27,984 nucleotides of DNA from a virus. Under the pieces are notes generated by a model, which searched no databases, was not told the origin of the DNA, and saw nothing but the letters and a program-made list of their open reading frames with translations. This document shows, piece by piece, positions 15,147-22,098 of the stretch. Made by a program: the position numbers and the translations under genes. Where the stretch lies: the IMG/VR virus record IMGVR_UViG_3300034198_010768, positions 1-27,984 of that record. One strand, given 5' to 3'. Each line of letters starts with the position of its first letter. Positions within the stretch are counted from its first letter, which is position 1.

Positions 15147-16895
15147 TTAACAAGGTCCGCCAGGAGAACATACCAATGTTACATTCGCTCCTGATGAGTT
15201 ATAGACATCTGAACTTCCGTATCTGAAGTCACCAGTGAACGGATTCGTCAACGCAGTGTTTTCAAAGATTTCGGTATCAGGGTCTGTTGGGTCACTTACA
15301 GAACAGTTCGTGTAAACGGTTCTTGCTGTTGGGTCTTCACAAGCACATATTCCACCTGAACATGTTCCACCCACACACTCAAAGATGTTCCATGATAAGA
15401 AACAACCTGGTGTTGAACTTGGGGTAGGAGTTGGTGTTGGAGTTCTTGTTGGACTTGGTACGATACAAGGTCCCAATGGTGTAACCTCTGAGTATTGAGA
15501 TTCAATGGTTCCTGCACAAGCACATGGGTTAAATACCGACAATGGTGCTAATACATAAGTTTGTGGAACACCCAAACAATCAATGTATTGGATGAAGTCA
15601 TTTATCTCTGCCAAGTTTTCAACAAGGTATTCGGTACAAACACAACTATTACTTGGAGTTGGGGTTGGAGTAGGAGTCGTTGGTGGTGCACATGGACCTC
15701 CTGTTAAGATTTGAACAGCAACTTCTGTAACAGGGTAAGTACAAGAACAGATGTTATAAGTTAGGTTAGGTTGTAATGAAATATTCTGTGACAAGTTGGT
15801 AACACAATTGGTAATTGTTACACTTGCCAAAGATTCACCACTCCAAAACAATTGATACTCGGTACAACCTGAACAGAATCCTGCCGGTGTTGATGATGGT
15901 GTTGGAGTTGGGGTTGGTGTTAAGAACTGAGTAGGAGTTGGGGTTGGTGAAGGTTGAATAGGTGTTGTACTTCCTGTGAACTTACCAAACAACTGAACGG
16001 TGTATTGTACTGTATCAGCTGAGATGGTTGACCAGAATGGGAAGTTCTTAGGACCTGCCGCCACATACAAGGTATTGAAATCGGTCGTTGCAGAATAGGG
16101 GTCAATCAAATAAAGTGATTGATACACCTGACCACAAACAGTTCTTGGTCCTCCACCATTGGTGGTAACATTCTCGTAAGTTACTCCTGTAATCAATACT
16201 CCATCCCCATCGTAAAACTTGTATTCAGAGTAATAGGGTTCAGATAATCCCGTAGAGGTGTTACCACTCCACAGATAGTAATTGGTGAATCCTAATGTAA
16301 AATAATCATCCTCAGTGATGTCCAATATTCTTGGAGCATTGGTTAAGAACAATCCAGTCCTTGTTGGATACTGACCGATTGGGTTACCTGATAACACATA
16401 AGGGTCAATGTTGAAATCCTGTTGTGTTGCTCTTGGGTTGGTACCCATGGTTGAACGGAATGTTTTATACACCTCAGATTGAACGGCTGGTTGACCTGTT
16501 GAATTTCCATATCCTGTGTAACCAGTAATTGACCCCAATTCAGAGTCAGCGTATTCATAACCAGCTCTTATGTAGAAGTTAATTACCTCATCGTTTGCAG
16601 GTCTTGAGAATGGAAATGTTTGGTGTGTATAAATTGGGGTTGTGTCCCAATATGAGATTGGTAATGAGTCTGTGTAGGTCTCAAGGATTTGTTGTAGGTC
16701 AACAATCCCCAAACCATAAGGGTTAGGTGAGCACTTACCTTGAAACACAAGAGTATCCTCCACAAAAAGATTATAGACATACCTAAATTTATAGGTCGTC
16801 AAGGCATTGTAAGTGTCAGATGATAAAGTAAAAAATATACCATCCGATAATACAGGTTGAAACTCCGCAGGGGTGTCTTGAAATATTAGACTCAT
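15147..16895 (-). CDS. Tail protein with three Pro/Thr linkers and Cys beads
   Basis: This is a 582-residue protein. Residues 1-310 form a strand-rich domain (FRYVYNLFVEDTLVFQGK.SPNPYGLGIVDLQQIL) that resembles the N-terminal half of a tail-tip protein in other phages. The rest is beads on a string: linker 311-338, Cys bead 341-402, linker 403-416, Cys bead 418-477, linker 478-497 and a third Cys-rich domain 498-582. The first two beads align: C-T-E-Y at 344-347 and 420-423, second Cys at 364 and 440, and Cys pairs at 383/385 and 458/460. The beads may be surface-binding decorations on the tail. The start overlaps the upstream stop by 4 bases (ATGA). Confidence 0.6.
   Translation of the reverse strand: MSLIFQDTPAEFQPVLSDGIFFTLSSDTYNALTTYKFRYVYNLFVEDTLVFQGKCSPNPYGLGIVDLQQILETYTDSLPISYWDTTPIYTHQTFPFSRPANDEVINFYIRAGYEYADSELGSITGYTGYGNSTGQPAVQSEVYKTFRSTMGTNPRATQQDFNIDPYVLSGNPIGQYPTRTGLFLTNAPRILDITEDDYFTLGFTNYYLWSGNTSTGLSEPYYSEYKFYDGDGVLITGVTYENVTTNGGGPRTVCGQVYQSLYLIDPYSATTDFNTLYVAAGPKNFPFWSTISADTVQYTVQLFGKFTGSTTPIQPSPTPTPTQFLTPTPTPTPSSTPAGFCSGCTEYQLFWSGESLASVTITNCVTNLSQNISLQPNLTYNICSCTYPVTEVAVQILTGGPCAPPTTPTPTPTPSNSCVCTEYLVENLAEINDFIQYIDCLGVPQTYVLAPLSVFNPCACAGTIESQYSEVTPLGPCIVPSPTRTPTPTPTPSSTPGCFLSWNIFECVGGTCSGGICACEDPTARTVYTNCSVSDPTDPDTEIFENTALTNPFTGDFRYGSSDVYNSSGANVTLVCSPGGPC
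15405..15464 (-). repeat. Third Pro/Thr linker of the 582-residue tail protein
   Basis: This encodes about 20 residues of alternating T and P, ending in TPSSTPG. It separates the second aligned Cys bead from the last Cys-rich domain. Confidence 0.8.
15648..15689 (-). repeat. Second Pro/Thr linker of the 582-residue tail protein
   Basis: This short linker of about 14 residues (PTTPTPTPTPSNS) lies between two homologous Cys beads. Confidence 0.8.
15882..15965 (-). repeat. First Pro/Thr linker of the 582-residue tail protein
   Basis: This linker of about 28 residues has an internal TQFL break. It joins the N-terminal tail domain to the first Cys bead. Confidence 0.8.
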
Positions 16896-17446
16896 TTGAT
16901 TTTAATTATTATTTTGTTTTGGATGAGCTCCTCTAAGAAAGCTTTACCATATTCTCCCAAGTAAAATTCTATGGATTCTCTTGTTTTATTGAAGCCTTCT
17001 TCAACAAATCTTGTAGGGAATATACCATATTCACCAATACTTCTTTGTAAAAGGAAGTTTCTTGTATCGTTTGATATAAATCTACCCTTCTTATCTCTGA
17101 ACTGACCGATACCTCTGACAGCAGCCCAATTCTCAATTGCTGATAATGGGGGATATTTTACTGCCAAGGATTGTTGTTTACCTCTTCTACCGTAATTGAC
17201 ATATCTCCACTCAGGAGCCATGGTCAATTCAATTCTAACCTTGTCTGATTGTTCGTTAAATTTAACCTCCACGGACTCATACAAATCACCAGTTGCGATT
17301 CTATTTGAGATTGAACCAAATCCCCCACCAACAGGTTTCTTTCTTCCGTCAAAAGCCCTTGAGGGTCTTAACTTGGAAAGTTCTGCTTTGATGTTATTGG
17401 TTAATAACTCAGAGATTAATTCTAAATAACTTGATGATTCAGCCAT
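16892..17446 (-). CDS. HK97 gp10-like tail completion / head-tail joining protein
   Basis: This 184-residue basic protein has the outline of the gp10-like family: an N-terminal helix (ISELLTNNIKAEL), a strand segment with TGDLYESVEVKF, a WRYVNYGRRGKQ turn in the middle, and a C-terminal helix with ESIEFYLGEYGKAFLEELI. In the family the motif (mutated or methylated Lys/Arg, then YG-R/K-G) lies at about the same place. It would act at the tail end nearest the head. It overlaps the next gene by ATGA and follows the tail-terminator-like gene by 16 bases, matching the usual pairing of these two functions. Confidence 0.6.
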   Translation of the reverse strand: MAESSSYLELISELLTNNIKAELSKLRPSRAFDGRKKPVGGGFGSISNRIATGDLYESVEVKFNEQSDKVRIELTMAPEWRYVNYGRRGKQQSLAVKYPPLSAIENWAAVRGIGQFRDKKGRFISNDTRNFLLQRSIGEYGIFPTRFVEEGFNKTRESIEFYLGEYGKAFLEELIQNKIIIKIK

Positions 17447-17462
17447 GACCTTGAAATATTAA

Positions 17463-18611
17463 TTATGGACAACCTCCTGAGAATCCTCCACCTTGTAAGA
17501 ATCCAAGGATAACTCTCCATGTACCATATGCACCCGCACCATCCATATCATTACTGTAGTATCCTGTAGGTGCTGGTATTGTTAGGTTAGAATCCAAGAA
17601 GAATTGTTGACCTGTCATCAAACATGGATAACAGTTATATGGGATACAAGGAGCACATGAACCTAAATCATAAGCGTAAACAGTGATTGTATTACCACTT
17701 GTTAAGTTGTTACATGCGTCTGATTTGGTGCTACCACTACCCACAGTAAATGACAATGGAACCAATGGACAAGAAACAGAGATTGAGGTAATCGTTCCTG
17801 TTCCTGAAGTTACGCTCACACTATTAGGAACCGCGCATATAGCAATTTGTTGTCCATTACTAACCGATACTGAATCAGGACTCAAATCACAATTTGTCCA
17901 AGAGAATGTTCCACCAAAGTTTGTTCCTAAAAGTTTATATGCCTGACATGCTGTTGGTGATGTTGTAGGAGTTGGAGTTGCTGTCTTGGTAGGAGTAACC
18001 GTTGGGGTTACTGTCTTGGTAGGAGTAACTGTCGGAGTAGTTGTTGATGTTACTGTTGGGGTTGGACTTGGTGATAAACCAGGTGTTGGTGTAGGGGTTG
18101 TTGTCGCCGTAGGTGATGGAGTAGGACTAACCTCTTCGTAGTAGTTACAAGCATTCAAGTCCTCATAAACAATCAGAGGTACCTCCATGGCAACTCCTGC
18201 CACATGGTCACCAAATCTTTCAAAGAATGGTAATGCTTGAACCGGCATATTGATGTCAATGTTCTCATACAACTCAGGGAATGTATGTAAACCCAACTTC
18301 ACATAGGAAAGGAACCTACGAGCTTGTAATGACATATCTGAGACACAATCTAACTCGTTTGATAAATCCCAATTTAAGATGTCAGCAAAAATCATCGTGC
18401 AGTTATACACGGTCATATTGTCTTGGTATTCTATTGCTTGTGGAACAACAAACAAAAACGGATACTGAACCGTTTGTCCTGAAATTGTTTTTCCAAAATC
18501 TACCAAGTTACCATATCCAAAAGTGTTCATGATGGGGGACTGCTCTTGGAAATATTGCAGGTAATCCATCAACTTATGGAAGGTGGTGTAGTTATTCATC
18601 GGTGTGCTCAT
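17463..18611 (-). CDS. Tail-terminator-like protein with a Pro/Thr linker and Cys bead
   Basis: This is a 382-residue protein. Residues 1-155 are a compact alpha/beta domain (MNNYTTFHKLMDYLQYF, later FFERFGDHVAGVAMEVPLIV) that resembles small tail completion or terminator proteins encoded near gp10-like genes. A Pro/Thr linker (161-220) follows, then a Cys bead with C222, C241 and C259 spaced as in the beads of the 582-residue tail protein, then more Cys-rich sequence to the end. A tail terminator is normally a small ring protein, so the 220-residue C-terminal decoration is unusual. The terminator assignment comes from context and resemblance; an alternative is another neck or tail completion component. 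Confidence 0.5.
   Translation of the reverse strand: MSTPMNNYTTFHKLMDYLQYFQEQSPIMNTFGYGNLVDFGKTISGQTVQYPFLFVVPQAIEYQDNMTVYNCTMIFADILNWDLSNELDCVSDMSLQARRFLSYVKLGLHTFPELYENIDINMPVQALPFFERFGDHVAGVAMEVPLIVYEDLNACNYYEEVSPTPSPTATTTPTPTPGLSPSPTPTVTSTTTPTVTPTKTVTPTVTPTKTATPTPTTSPTACQAYKLLGTNFGGTFSWTNCDLSPDSVSVSNGQQIAICAVPNSVSVTSGTGTITSISVSCPLVPLSFTVGSGSTKSDACNNLTSGNTITVYAYDLGSCAPCIPYNCYPCLMTGQQFFLDSNLTIPAPTGYYSNDMDGAGAYGTWRVILGFLQGGGFSGGCP
17952..18131 (-). repeat. Pro/Thr linker tract of the tail-terminator-like protein
   Basis: This encodes about 60 residues. Nearly identical units (VTPTKT followed by VTPTKT) lie in tandem, showing recent local duplication. Confidence 0.85.
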
Positions 18612-18661
18612 TTATTACAACTAAATCTTATTATACATATCATGGAATAATGACCGGCTGT

Positions 18662-18961
18662 TTAGACCCTCTTCATCTGATTCTCCATCTTTTTTATCTC
18701 CTCTTGTTCTCTGAGCACTCTGTCTTTTATCAGGGATGCCGCATTTAGACACAAATACATGTTCAGATTGTTGAGGTCGTTTATCTTTGTGATGTCTTCG
18801 TTTACAAGTCGGAAACTTGTCTCAAAGTAAAATCTTGCGGCACTTTCGGAAGGAGCCATGACGGGAATATCTTCCTCAGTGGGCTCAGGTATTTCTCTAT
18901 CTTCATCCTCGCTCTCATAGAAGTTTCTATATCTATCATGTACAGACTTGAGATTTGCAAA
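18662..18961 (-). CDS. -1 frame extension of the tail-chaperone-like gene
   Basis: From the T9 run at 18959-18967 the -1 frame stays open for 100 codons including the stop. It encodes an acidic stretch (YESEDEDREIPEPTEED) and then a helical, charged C-terminus ending MENQMKRV. In phase with the first frame, codons ACT TTT TTT TTG provide a T-TTT-TTT or T-TTT-TTG slippery heptamer. A slip after codon 169 would give a fusion of about 268 residues. The part from 18859 could instead be a separate 65-residue gene starting MAPSE. The composition of this frame looks at least as protein-like as the zero-frame tail that it overlaps. Confidence 0.55.
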   Translation of the reverse strand, partial: FANLKSVHDRYRNFYESEDEDREIPEPTEEDIPVMAPSESAARFYFETSFRLVNEDITKINDLNNLNMYLCLNAASLIKDRVLREQEEIKKMENQMKRV

Positions 18962-19467
18962 AAAAAAGTAGTTACACCATACCAGTAGTATATGGGTACT
19001 CCCTTGAATACTTGAGCTCTTTTCATTACCTCATCTGAGTTGAATGGTTCAAGTTCATACTTCACCCCATCTTGGATTTTGATTGGTCTGTAAAGTAGAG
19101 CCATGATGATGTGGATGTTGTCATTGATTTTATCCTTCTGAGAGAATACCTCCAAGTCAGTCCATTGACCCCAAGTCATGTTCCCCCAATCGTTTTCCAA
19201 ACCATATGCAATCCCATTGTAATTGAATGTGAATACAATCTCATCGGTCTTTGGTTTCATCAAGTGTTGGGTGAGTAATCCCTCCACAAATTTGATTTGG
19301 TCAACTGGTAGGTTTCTTAGTTCCTTCTTGGTTATTCCCAAATACAAACCCAATATTTCAGATTCATCCTCAAATTTCTTTGGGTTTCTTTGGATTTGTT
19401 GGTATTTTTCAATGGTTAAGTGGGTATCAACCTTAACTGTTTTGTTCCCTATTTTTACTTCAATCAT
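18802..19467 (-). CDS. Tail assembly chaperone-like protein (zero frame)
   Basis: This 221-residue protein starts at MIEVKIG. This start is chosen because its ATG overlaps the large terminase stop as ATGA; an upstream in-frame ATG lies inside terminase. The sequence has TIEKYQQIQRNP, a NYNGIAYGLENDWGNMTWGQWTDLE segment and MALLYRPIK, features I recall from a protein family in phages of Bacteroidota thought to help tail assembly. At codons 167-170 the message runs through nine T, where the -1 frame opens. A short form plus a frameshifted long form is the standard design of tail chaperones near the tape measure gene. Here, unusually, it follows terminase, seven genes before the tape measure gene. 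Confidence 0.6.
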   Translation of the reverse strand: MIEVKIGNKTVKVDTHLTIEKYQQIQRNPKKFEDESEILGLYLGITKKELRNLPVDQIKFVEGLLTQHLMKPKTDEIVFTFNYNGIAYGLENDWGNMTWGQWTDLEVFSQKDKINDNIHIIMALLYRPIKIQDGVKYELEPFNSDEVMKRAQVFKGVPIYYWYGVTTFFLQISSLYMIDIETSMRARMKIEKYLSPLRKIFPSWLLPKVPQDFTLRQVSDL

Positions 19468-20609
19468 ATTACTGTGAATTTTCTTGGTTTGTTTCCTACT
19501 TTCATTTGGAGAACATAGCGAATACAATCCACGGCGTGGTTAAAATCATCAATTGGTTCATCCAAATTCTTTAGGTTTTTATCTTGTTTCCACACATATT
19601 GATTCAATTCGTCAATAATATTCACGCTCCTTGAGGTAACGAAAAAGTTATGTCTCTTAATCAAATCAATTCCGTGTAGAATTGTTCCTTTAGCTACAGG
19701 TTTAGCGTTAATTCCACTCCTTCTCATCTCTTCAATTGCTTGGGGGTTAGCTGAGTCACAAATGAAATCATCTTTTAAATTTAACCCCAAATCTTTAATT
19801 TTATAGATAAAATCAGGAATTGTTGTTTTACGCAAATACAAGAGCTCATCTACATAAAGATTGTCATCATTTTTGTAGACGGCTATTAAAGGCTGTGCGT
19901 CGTTGTAACCATAGTCCACCCCATACCCAATCAGTTTTGCTTCAGGTGGAATTGAGTCTATAATTTGTTGGTGGTTAAATACAACTCTTGTGGGTACACC
20001 TTTTTGACCAAGACCAAATACCCTCCACAGATTTTGGTCTCTTGTTTTTAATTTCTCAATTTCTTTGATTTGAACCTCTGAAAGAAAGGGATTATTTTTG
20101 TAGGTTACAATCGTGTAAAAGACATCTTCCTGCCCCTCCAATTCATAAATCCAAGAGTTCCACAATGATGGGTTTAAATCAATAACCACACGGTCAGATG
20201 TACGGAGAATTAATTGGGTATATTCTTCCTCAGAAATCTCTGTGGCTTCGTTCATAAAAAGGTAATCTCTTTTTCGTCCACGAAGCTTAGACTCGTCATC
20301 ACAACTTATCCATTCTATGATGTTAGAACCGAGTTCATAATACCCATCAACTGAATGCCATTTGTTAGAATCAAATACTTCAAAGTTGATTAGGATTTCC
20401 TTGAGGTCCCTCAGTACAGAACCCTTAAGAGCTGGTAAGGTTTTTCTGACTATTGTGAGGGTTTTGTTTTCTTCTTGGAGTAATTTGTAAATCCAATAGA
20501 TAAGAATGTTATATGTTTTACTGGCTCTTGAGGAACCTTGAAACACACATATTCTTTTATCGGTATTGATTAGGTCTTCAAATACCTTTGTTGTTTGGAT
20601 TTTAGGCAT
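19464..20609 (-). CDS. terL: Terminase large subunit
   Basis: This is a 381-residue packaging motor. The ATPase half has a Walker A motif GSSRASKT at residues 25-32 and a Walker B-type strand DYLFMNEATE near 114-123. The nuclease half has VDYGYND near 225, CDSANPQAIEEMR near 280 and the terminal DDFNHAVDCIRY motif. The start is placed at MPKIQTT because the preceding gene stops one base before it (TAATATG); a longer reading would overlap that gene. It is of the Terminase_3/6-type large subunit group and moves DNA into the prohead. It ends by ATGA overlap with the chaperone-like gene. Confidence 0.95.
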   Translation of the reverse strand: MPKIQTTKVFEDLINTDKRICVFQGSSRASKTYNILIYWIYKLLQEENKTLTIVRKTLPALKGSVLRDLKEILINFEVFDSNKWHSVDGYYELGSNIIEWISCDDESKLRGRKRDYLFMNEATEISEEEYTQLILRTSDRVVIDLNPSLWNSWIYELEGQEDVFYTIVTYKNNPFLSEVQIKEIEKLKTRDQNLWRVFGLGQKGVPTRVVFNHQQIIDSIPPEAKLIGYGVDYGYNDAQPLIAVYKNDDNLYVDELLYLRKTTIPDFIYKIKDLGLNLKDDFICDSANPQAIEEMRRSGINAKPVAKGTILHGIDLIKRHNFFVTSRSVNIIDELNQYVWKQDKNLKNLDEPIDDFNHAVDCIRYVLQMKVGNKPRKFTVI

Positions 20610-20610
20610 A

Positions 20611-20751
20611 TTAACCCTGACCTCTATTTTTTTTCTTATAAAACTTGGAACCCTTGTGATTGGAGTGTCTTGTTTTTGCATGGACACCAGGTCTTGTTAC
20701 CTTTGGTTTCACAAGTTTTGTGGTTGTGGATTGAGATTTACTTTTCGCCAT
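20611..20751 (-). CDS. Small basic protein between terminase genes
   Basis: This 46-residue protein is extremely basic, with RPGVHAKTRHSNHKGSKFYKKK and a final RGQG. The ATG overlaps the stop of the RHH gene by 14 bases, and the stop lies one base from the large terminase start. I recall short proteins with a VHAK...YKK...GQG pattern near terminase in phages of Bacteroidota; their function is unknown to me. The charge suggests binding to DNA or RNA, perhaps during packaging. It is too short for routine gene callers, but the tight spacing on both sides supports it. Confidence 0.75.
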   Translation of the reverse strand: MAKSKSQSTTTKLVKPKVTRPGVHAKTRHSNHKGSKFYKKKNRGQG

Positions 20752-20902
20752 TTGGACAGGTACATTTCTTTTGATTTATGATGAATTGGAGGTAGTCACT
20801 CATTGAGAGGTTCATGGCTCTTGCCTCATCTTTAACTTGCTTATGGAGATTCTCTCTAACCAATACGGTTTTGTAATCATACTCATAAGTCTTATTCTTC
20901 AT
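20738..20902 (-). CDS. Ribbon-helix-helix protein in the packaging operon
   Basis: This 54-residue protein has a strand (KTVLV) at about 11-15, a first helix (ENLHKQVKDEARAM) and a second helix (SMSDYLQFIINQ), the layout of Arc/CopG/MetJ-type DNA-binding dimers. It ends in CTCPNGEK. It starts inside the end of the small terminase gene (11-base overlap) and overlaps the next gene by 14 bases. It may be a repressor of the packaging operon or a DNA-recognition helper for terminase. It is distinct from the RHH protein at 23294-23458. Confidence 0.75.
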   Translation of the reverse strand: MKNKTYEYDYKTVLVRENLHKQVKDEARAMNLSMSDYLQFIINQKKCTCPNGEK

Positions 20903-21326
20903 TTTTATCTTCATCTAATGTGTTTTTAATAATCTCAATCTGAATCTTATTGTCAGAGTTTATCTTCTGTCCACCAGTGGTAACATCAATCTGTCTCTCG
21001 GTTTTCCAATTGTCCTTGAATCTGTTTTTCATTACGGTCTCCCATAATTTGGTGTTGAACTTCACACCCCCATTTTCTTTCATCGCCTCAAGAGCCAAGT
21101 TATACCAGTAGTTCTCAGCCAATTTTAGAAATTCGCTATAGGTTTGCGAATATTCTTTATTTCTTTCAAGTAGGGCGTAGTGTCCATTCCACGAAATACC
21201 CAATTGAATCAATACTTCGGTGGTGTGTTTTCCCTCCAAACCAGCTTCCAACATTATGTCCTTCCACATTTGTTTCATTGTGGACTCCAAACGAGGTCTA
21301 CCAGGACCTCTTTTCTCACTTTCCAT
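20892..21326 (-). CDS. terS: Terminase small subunit
   Basis: This 144-residue protein has an AT-hook-like GPGRPRLE at its N-terminus, a helix-turn-helix-like stretch (HTTEVLIQLGISWNGHYALLERNKEYSQTY), a central helical region (FLKLAENYWYNLALEAMKENGGVKFNTKLWETVMKNRFKDNW) and a Lys/Asp/Glu-rich tail. This layout fits DNA-recognising small terminases. It lies upstream of the large terminase gene with two small genes between, overlaps the upstream gene by 11 bases and is in the same operon. It binds the packaging site and passes DNA to the large subunit. Confidence 0.8.
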   Translation of the reverse strand: MESEKRGPGRPRLESTMKQMWKDIMLEAGLEGKHTTEVLIQLGISWNGHYALLERNKEYSQTYSEFLKLAENYWYNLALEAMKENGGVKFNTKLWETVMKNRFKDNWKTERQIDVTTGGQKINSDNKIQIEIIKNTLDEDKNEE

Positions 21327-21567
21327 ACTGAGTGTCGTATATGTGTTTTATCGTTGATGAGGCGTGTTCTATCGTTACCTTGGTTTTAACATTTGGATAG
21401 ATTGAATAGAACGCATTGATGACTTGATGTGCATCAGCCTCTGTGTATCCTGATACATCATACTTGGATACCACATCTTCATATGCCATGAAGGCAAGAT
21501 TAAGATGGTCTTTAGAATTTAAATTATTGAGGACTTGAACTTTTCCCCCCTTGCAATTACAACCCAT
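21316..21567 (-). CDS. Small MGCNCKGG protein, first gene of the late operon
   Basis: This 83-residue protein begins with MGCNCKGG. The rest is helical (LNLAFMAYEDVV, TEADAHQVINAFYSIYP). I recall short proteins with this CxC start in phages of Bacteroidota but no function. The two early cysteines could bind a metal or be modified. It has its own upstream -7-like box (21585-21592) after a terminator, so it is probably the first gene of the long leftward transcript that begins with packaging genes. It overlaps the small terminase start by 11 bases. Confidence 0.7.
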   Translation of the reverse strand: MGCNCKGGKVQVLNNLNSKDHLNLAFMAYEDVVSKYDVSGYTEADAHQVINAFYSIYPNVKTKVTIEHASSTIKHIYDTQYGK

Positions 21568-21584
21568 AGTTTTTCTTTATATTA

Positions 21585-21592
21585 TAAATATA
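21585..21592 (-). promoter_or_regulatory. Bacteroidota-type -7 box for the packaging operon
   Basis: TATATTTA is one base from TAnnTTTG. It lies 17 bases before the start at 21567, just after the terminator at 21616-21642. No clear TTG stands at the expected -33 distance; the terminator T-run occupies roughly that place. Confidence 0.5.
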
Positions 21593-21615
21593 GGAATCTT
21601 GGAATAGGAGGAAAT

Positions 21616-21642
21616 AAAAAACCCCCACCTTTTGAGTGAGGG
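21616..21642 (-). terminator. Rho-independent terminator after the lipoprotein gene
   Basis: On the minus strand CCCTCAC pairs with GTGGGGG (one G-U pair), followed by six T. It lies 9 bases beyond the lipoprotein stop. Its loop and arms resemble the terminator at 22015-22047, suggesting common origin. Confidence 0.85.
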
Positions 21643-21651
21643 TCATATAGT

Positions 21652-21951
21652 TTATTTGATACCGAGTCTAATATCCTCTAATTCTTTATTAATTTCAGCA
21701 ATTTTATCGTATTTCTTCATGACATCATAATGACAATTCCACCATTTAGAATCAACCATGAGATATTCATCATTAAAAATTTGTCCATTGTCTCTAATTT
21801 TATTTTTAATCTGATATAAACTATCTTGAGTCTTACCAAGAACATTAATCTCATTTTGTAATGTTTCTTTGGCTTGAATCAATTTTTCTTCTCGTGATTG
21901 ACATGAAGTGAAACCAATCAACAGGATTACGATGTAGAAGATGTTTTTCAT
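21652..21951 (-). CDS. Small lipoprotein with a coiled coil, moron-like
   Basis: This is a 99-residue protein with a type II signal peptide: MKN, hydrophobic core IFYIVILLIGF, lipobox FTSC with Cys17 as the lipidated residue. The mature part (about 82 residues) has a Lys/Glu/Gln-rich heptad region (QAKETLQNEINVLGKTQDSL) followed by a W-containing segment and a final helix. It probably sits on the periplasmic side of a membrane. It has its own candidate promoter (21987-22016) and terminator (21616-21642). Possible roles are superinfection exclusion, a host surface change, or a spanin-like lysis role; none is shown by the sequence. Confidence 0.8.
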   Translation of the reverse strand: MKNIFYIVILLIGFTSCQSREEKLIQAKETLQNEINVLGKTQDSLYQIKNKIRDNGQIFNDEYLMVDSKWWNCHYDVMKKYDKIAEINKELEDIRLGIK

Positions 21952-21986
21952 TTTGTTTGTTTGTTTATTGTCTTACAAATTAACGG

Positions 21987-22016
21987 CAAATATTTTACAC
22001 TGCCAAACTATTACAA
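21987..22016 (-). promoter_or_regulatory. Candidate promoter for the lipoprotein gene
   Basis: On the minus strand TTG (22014-22016), 19 bases, then AATATTTG (21987-21994; one mismatch to TAnnTTTG). The TTG is the end of the T-run of the preceding terminator. The start codon is 36 bases downstream of the box. Confidence 0.55.
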
Positions 22017-22047
22017 AAAAAAATCCCACCTTTTTTGAGATGGGATT
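22015..22047 (-). terminator. Rho-independent terminator upstream of the lipoprotein gene
   Basis: On the minus strand AATCCCATC pairs with GGTGGGATT (one G-U pair) around an 8-base loop and runs into nine T. It follows the small gene at 22099-22320. Just upstream, at 22057-22077, lies a second hairpin (TTTTACA / TGTAAAA). Confidence 0.85.
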
Positions 22048-22098
22048 CAGAGTCAAATTTTACACGGAATGTAAAATATTATGGATATCTGTATAAAC

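Noticed and set aside
768-18131. The repeated tracts as CRISPR or as a diversity-generating retroelement template
   Set aside because: The repeats are in frame, irregular and encode Pro/Thr linkers. No unique spacers, no reverse transcriptase and no template/variable pair were seen.
19468-19527. Upstream start for the chaperone-like gene
   Set aside because: It lies inside terminase, whereas the ATG at 19467 forms the ATGA overlap typical of this genome.
20610-20687. A longer large terminase start giving 26 extra N-terminal residues
   Set aside because: The extension overlaps the 46-codon basic-protein gene, which ends one base before the MPKIQ start. The Walker A motif is already at the usual distance from that start.
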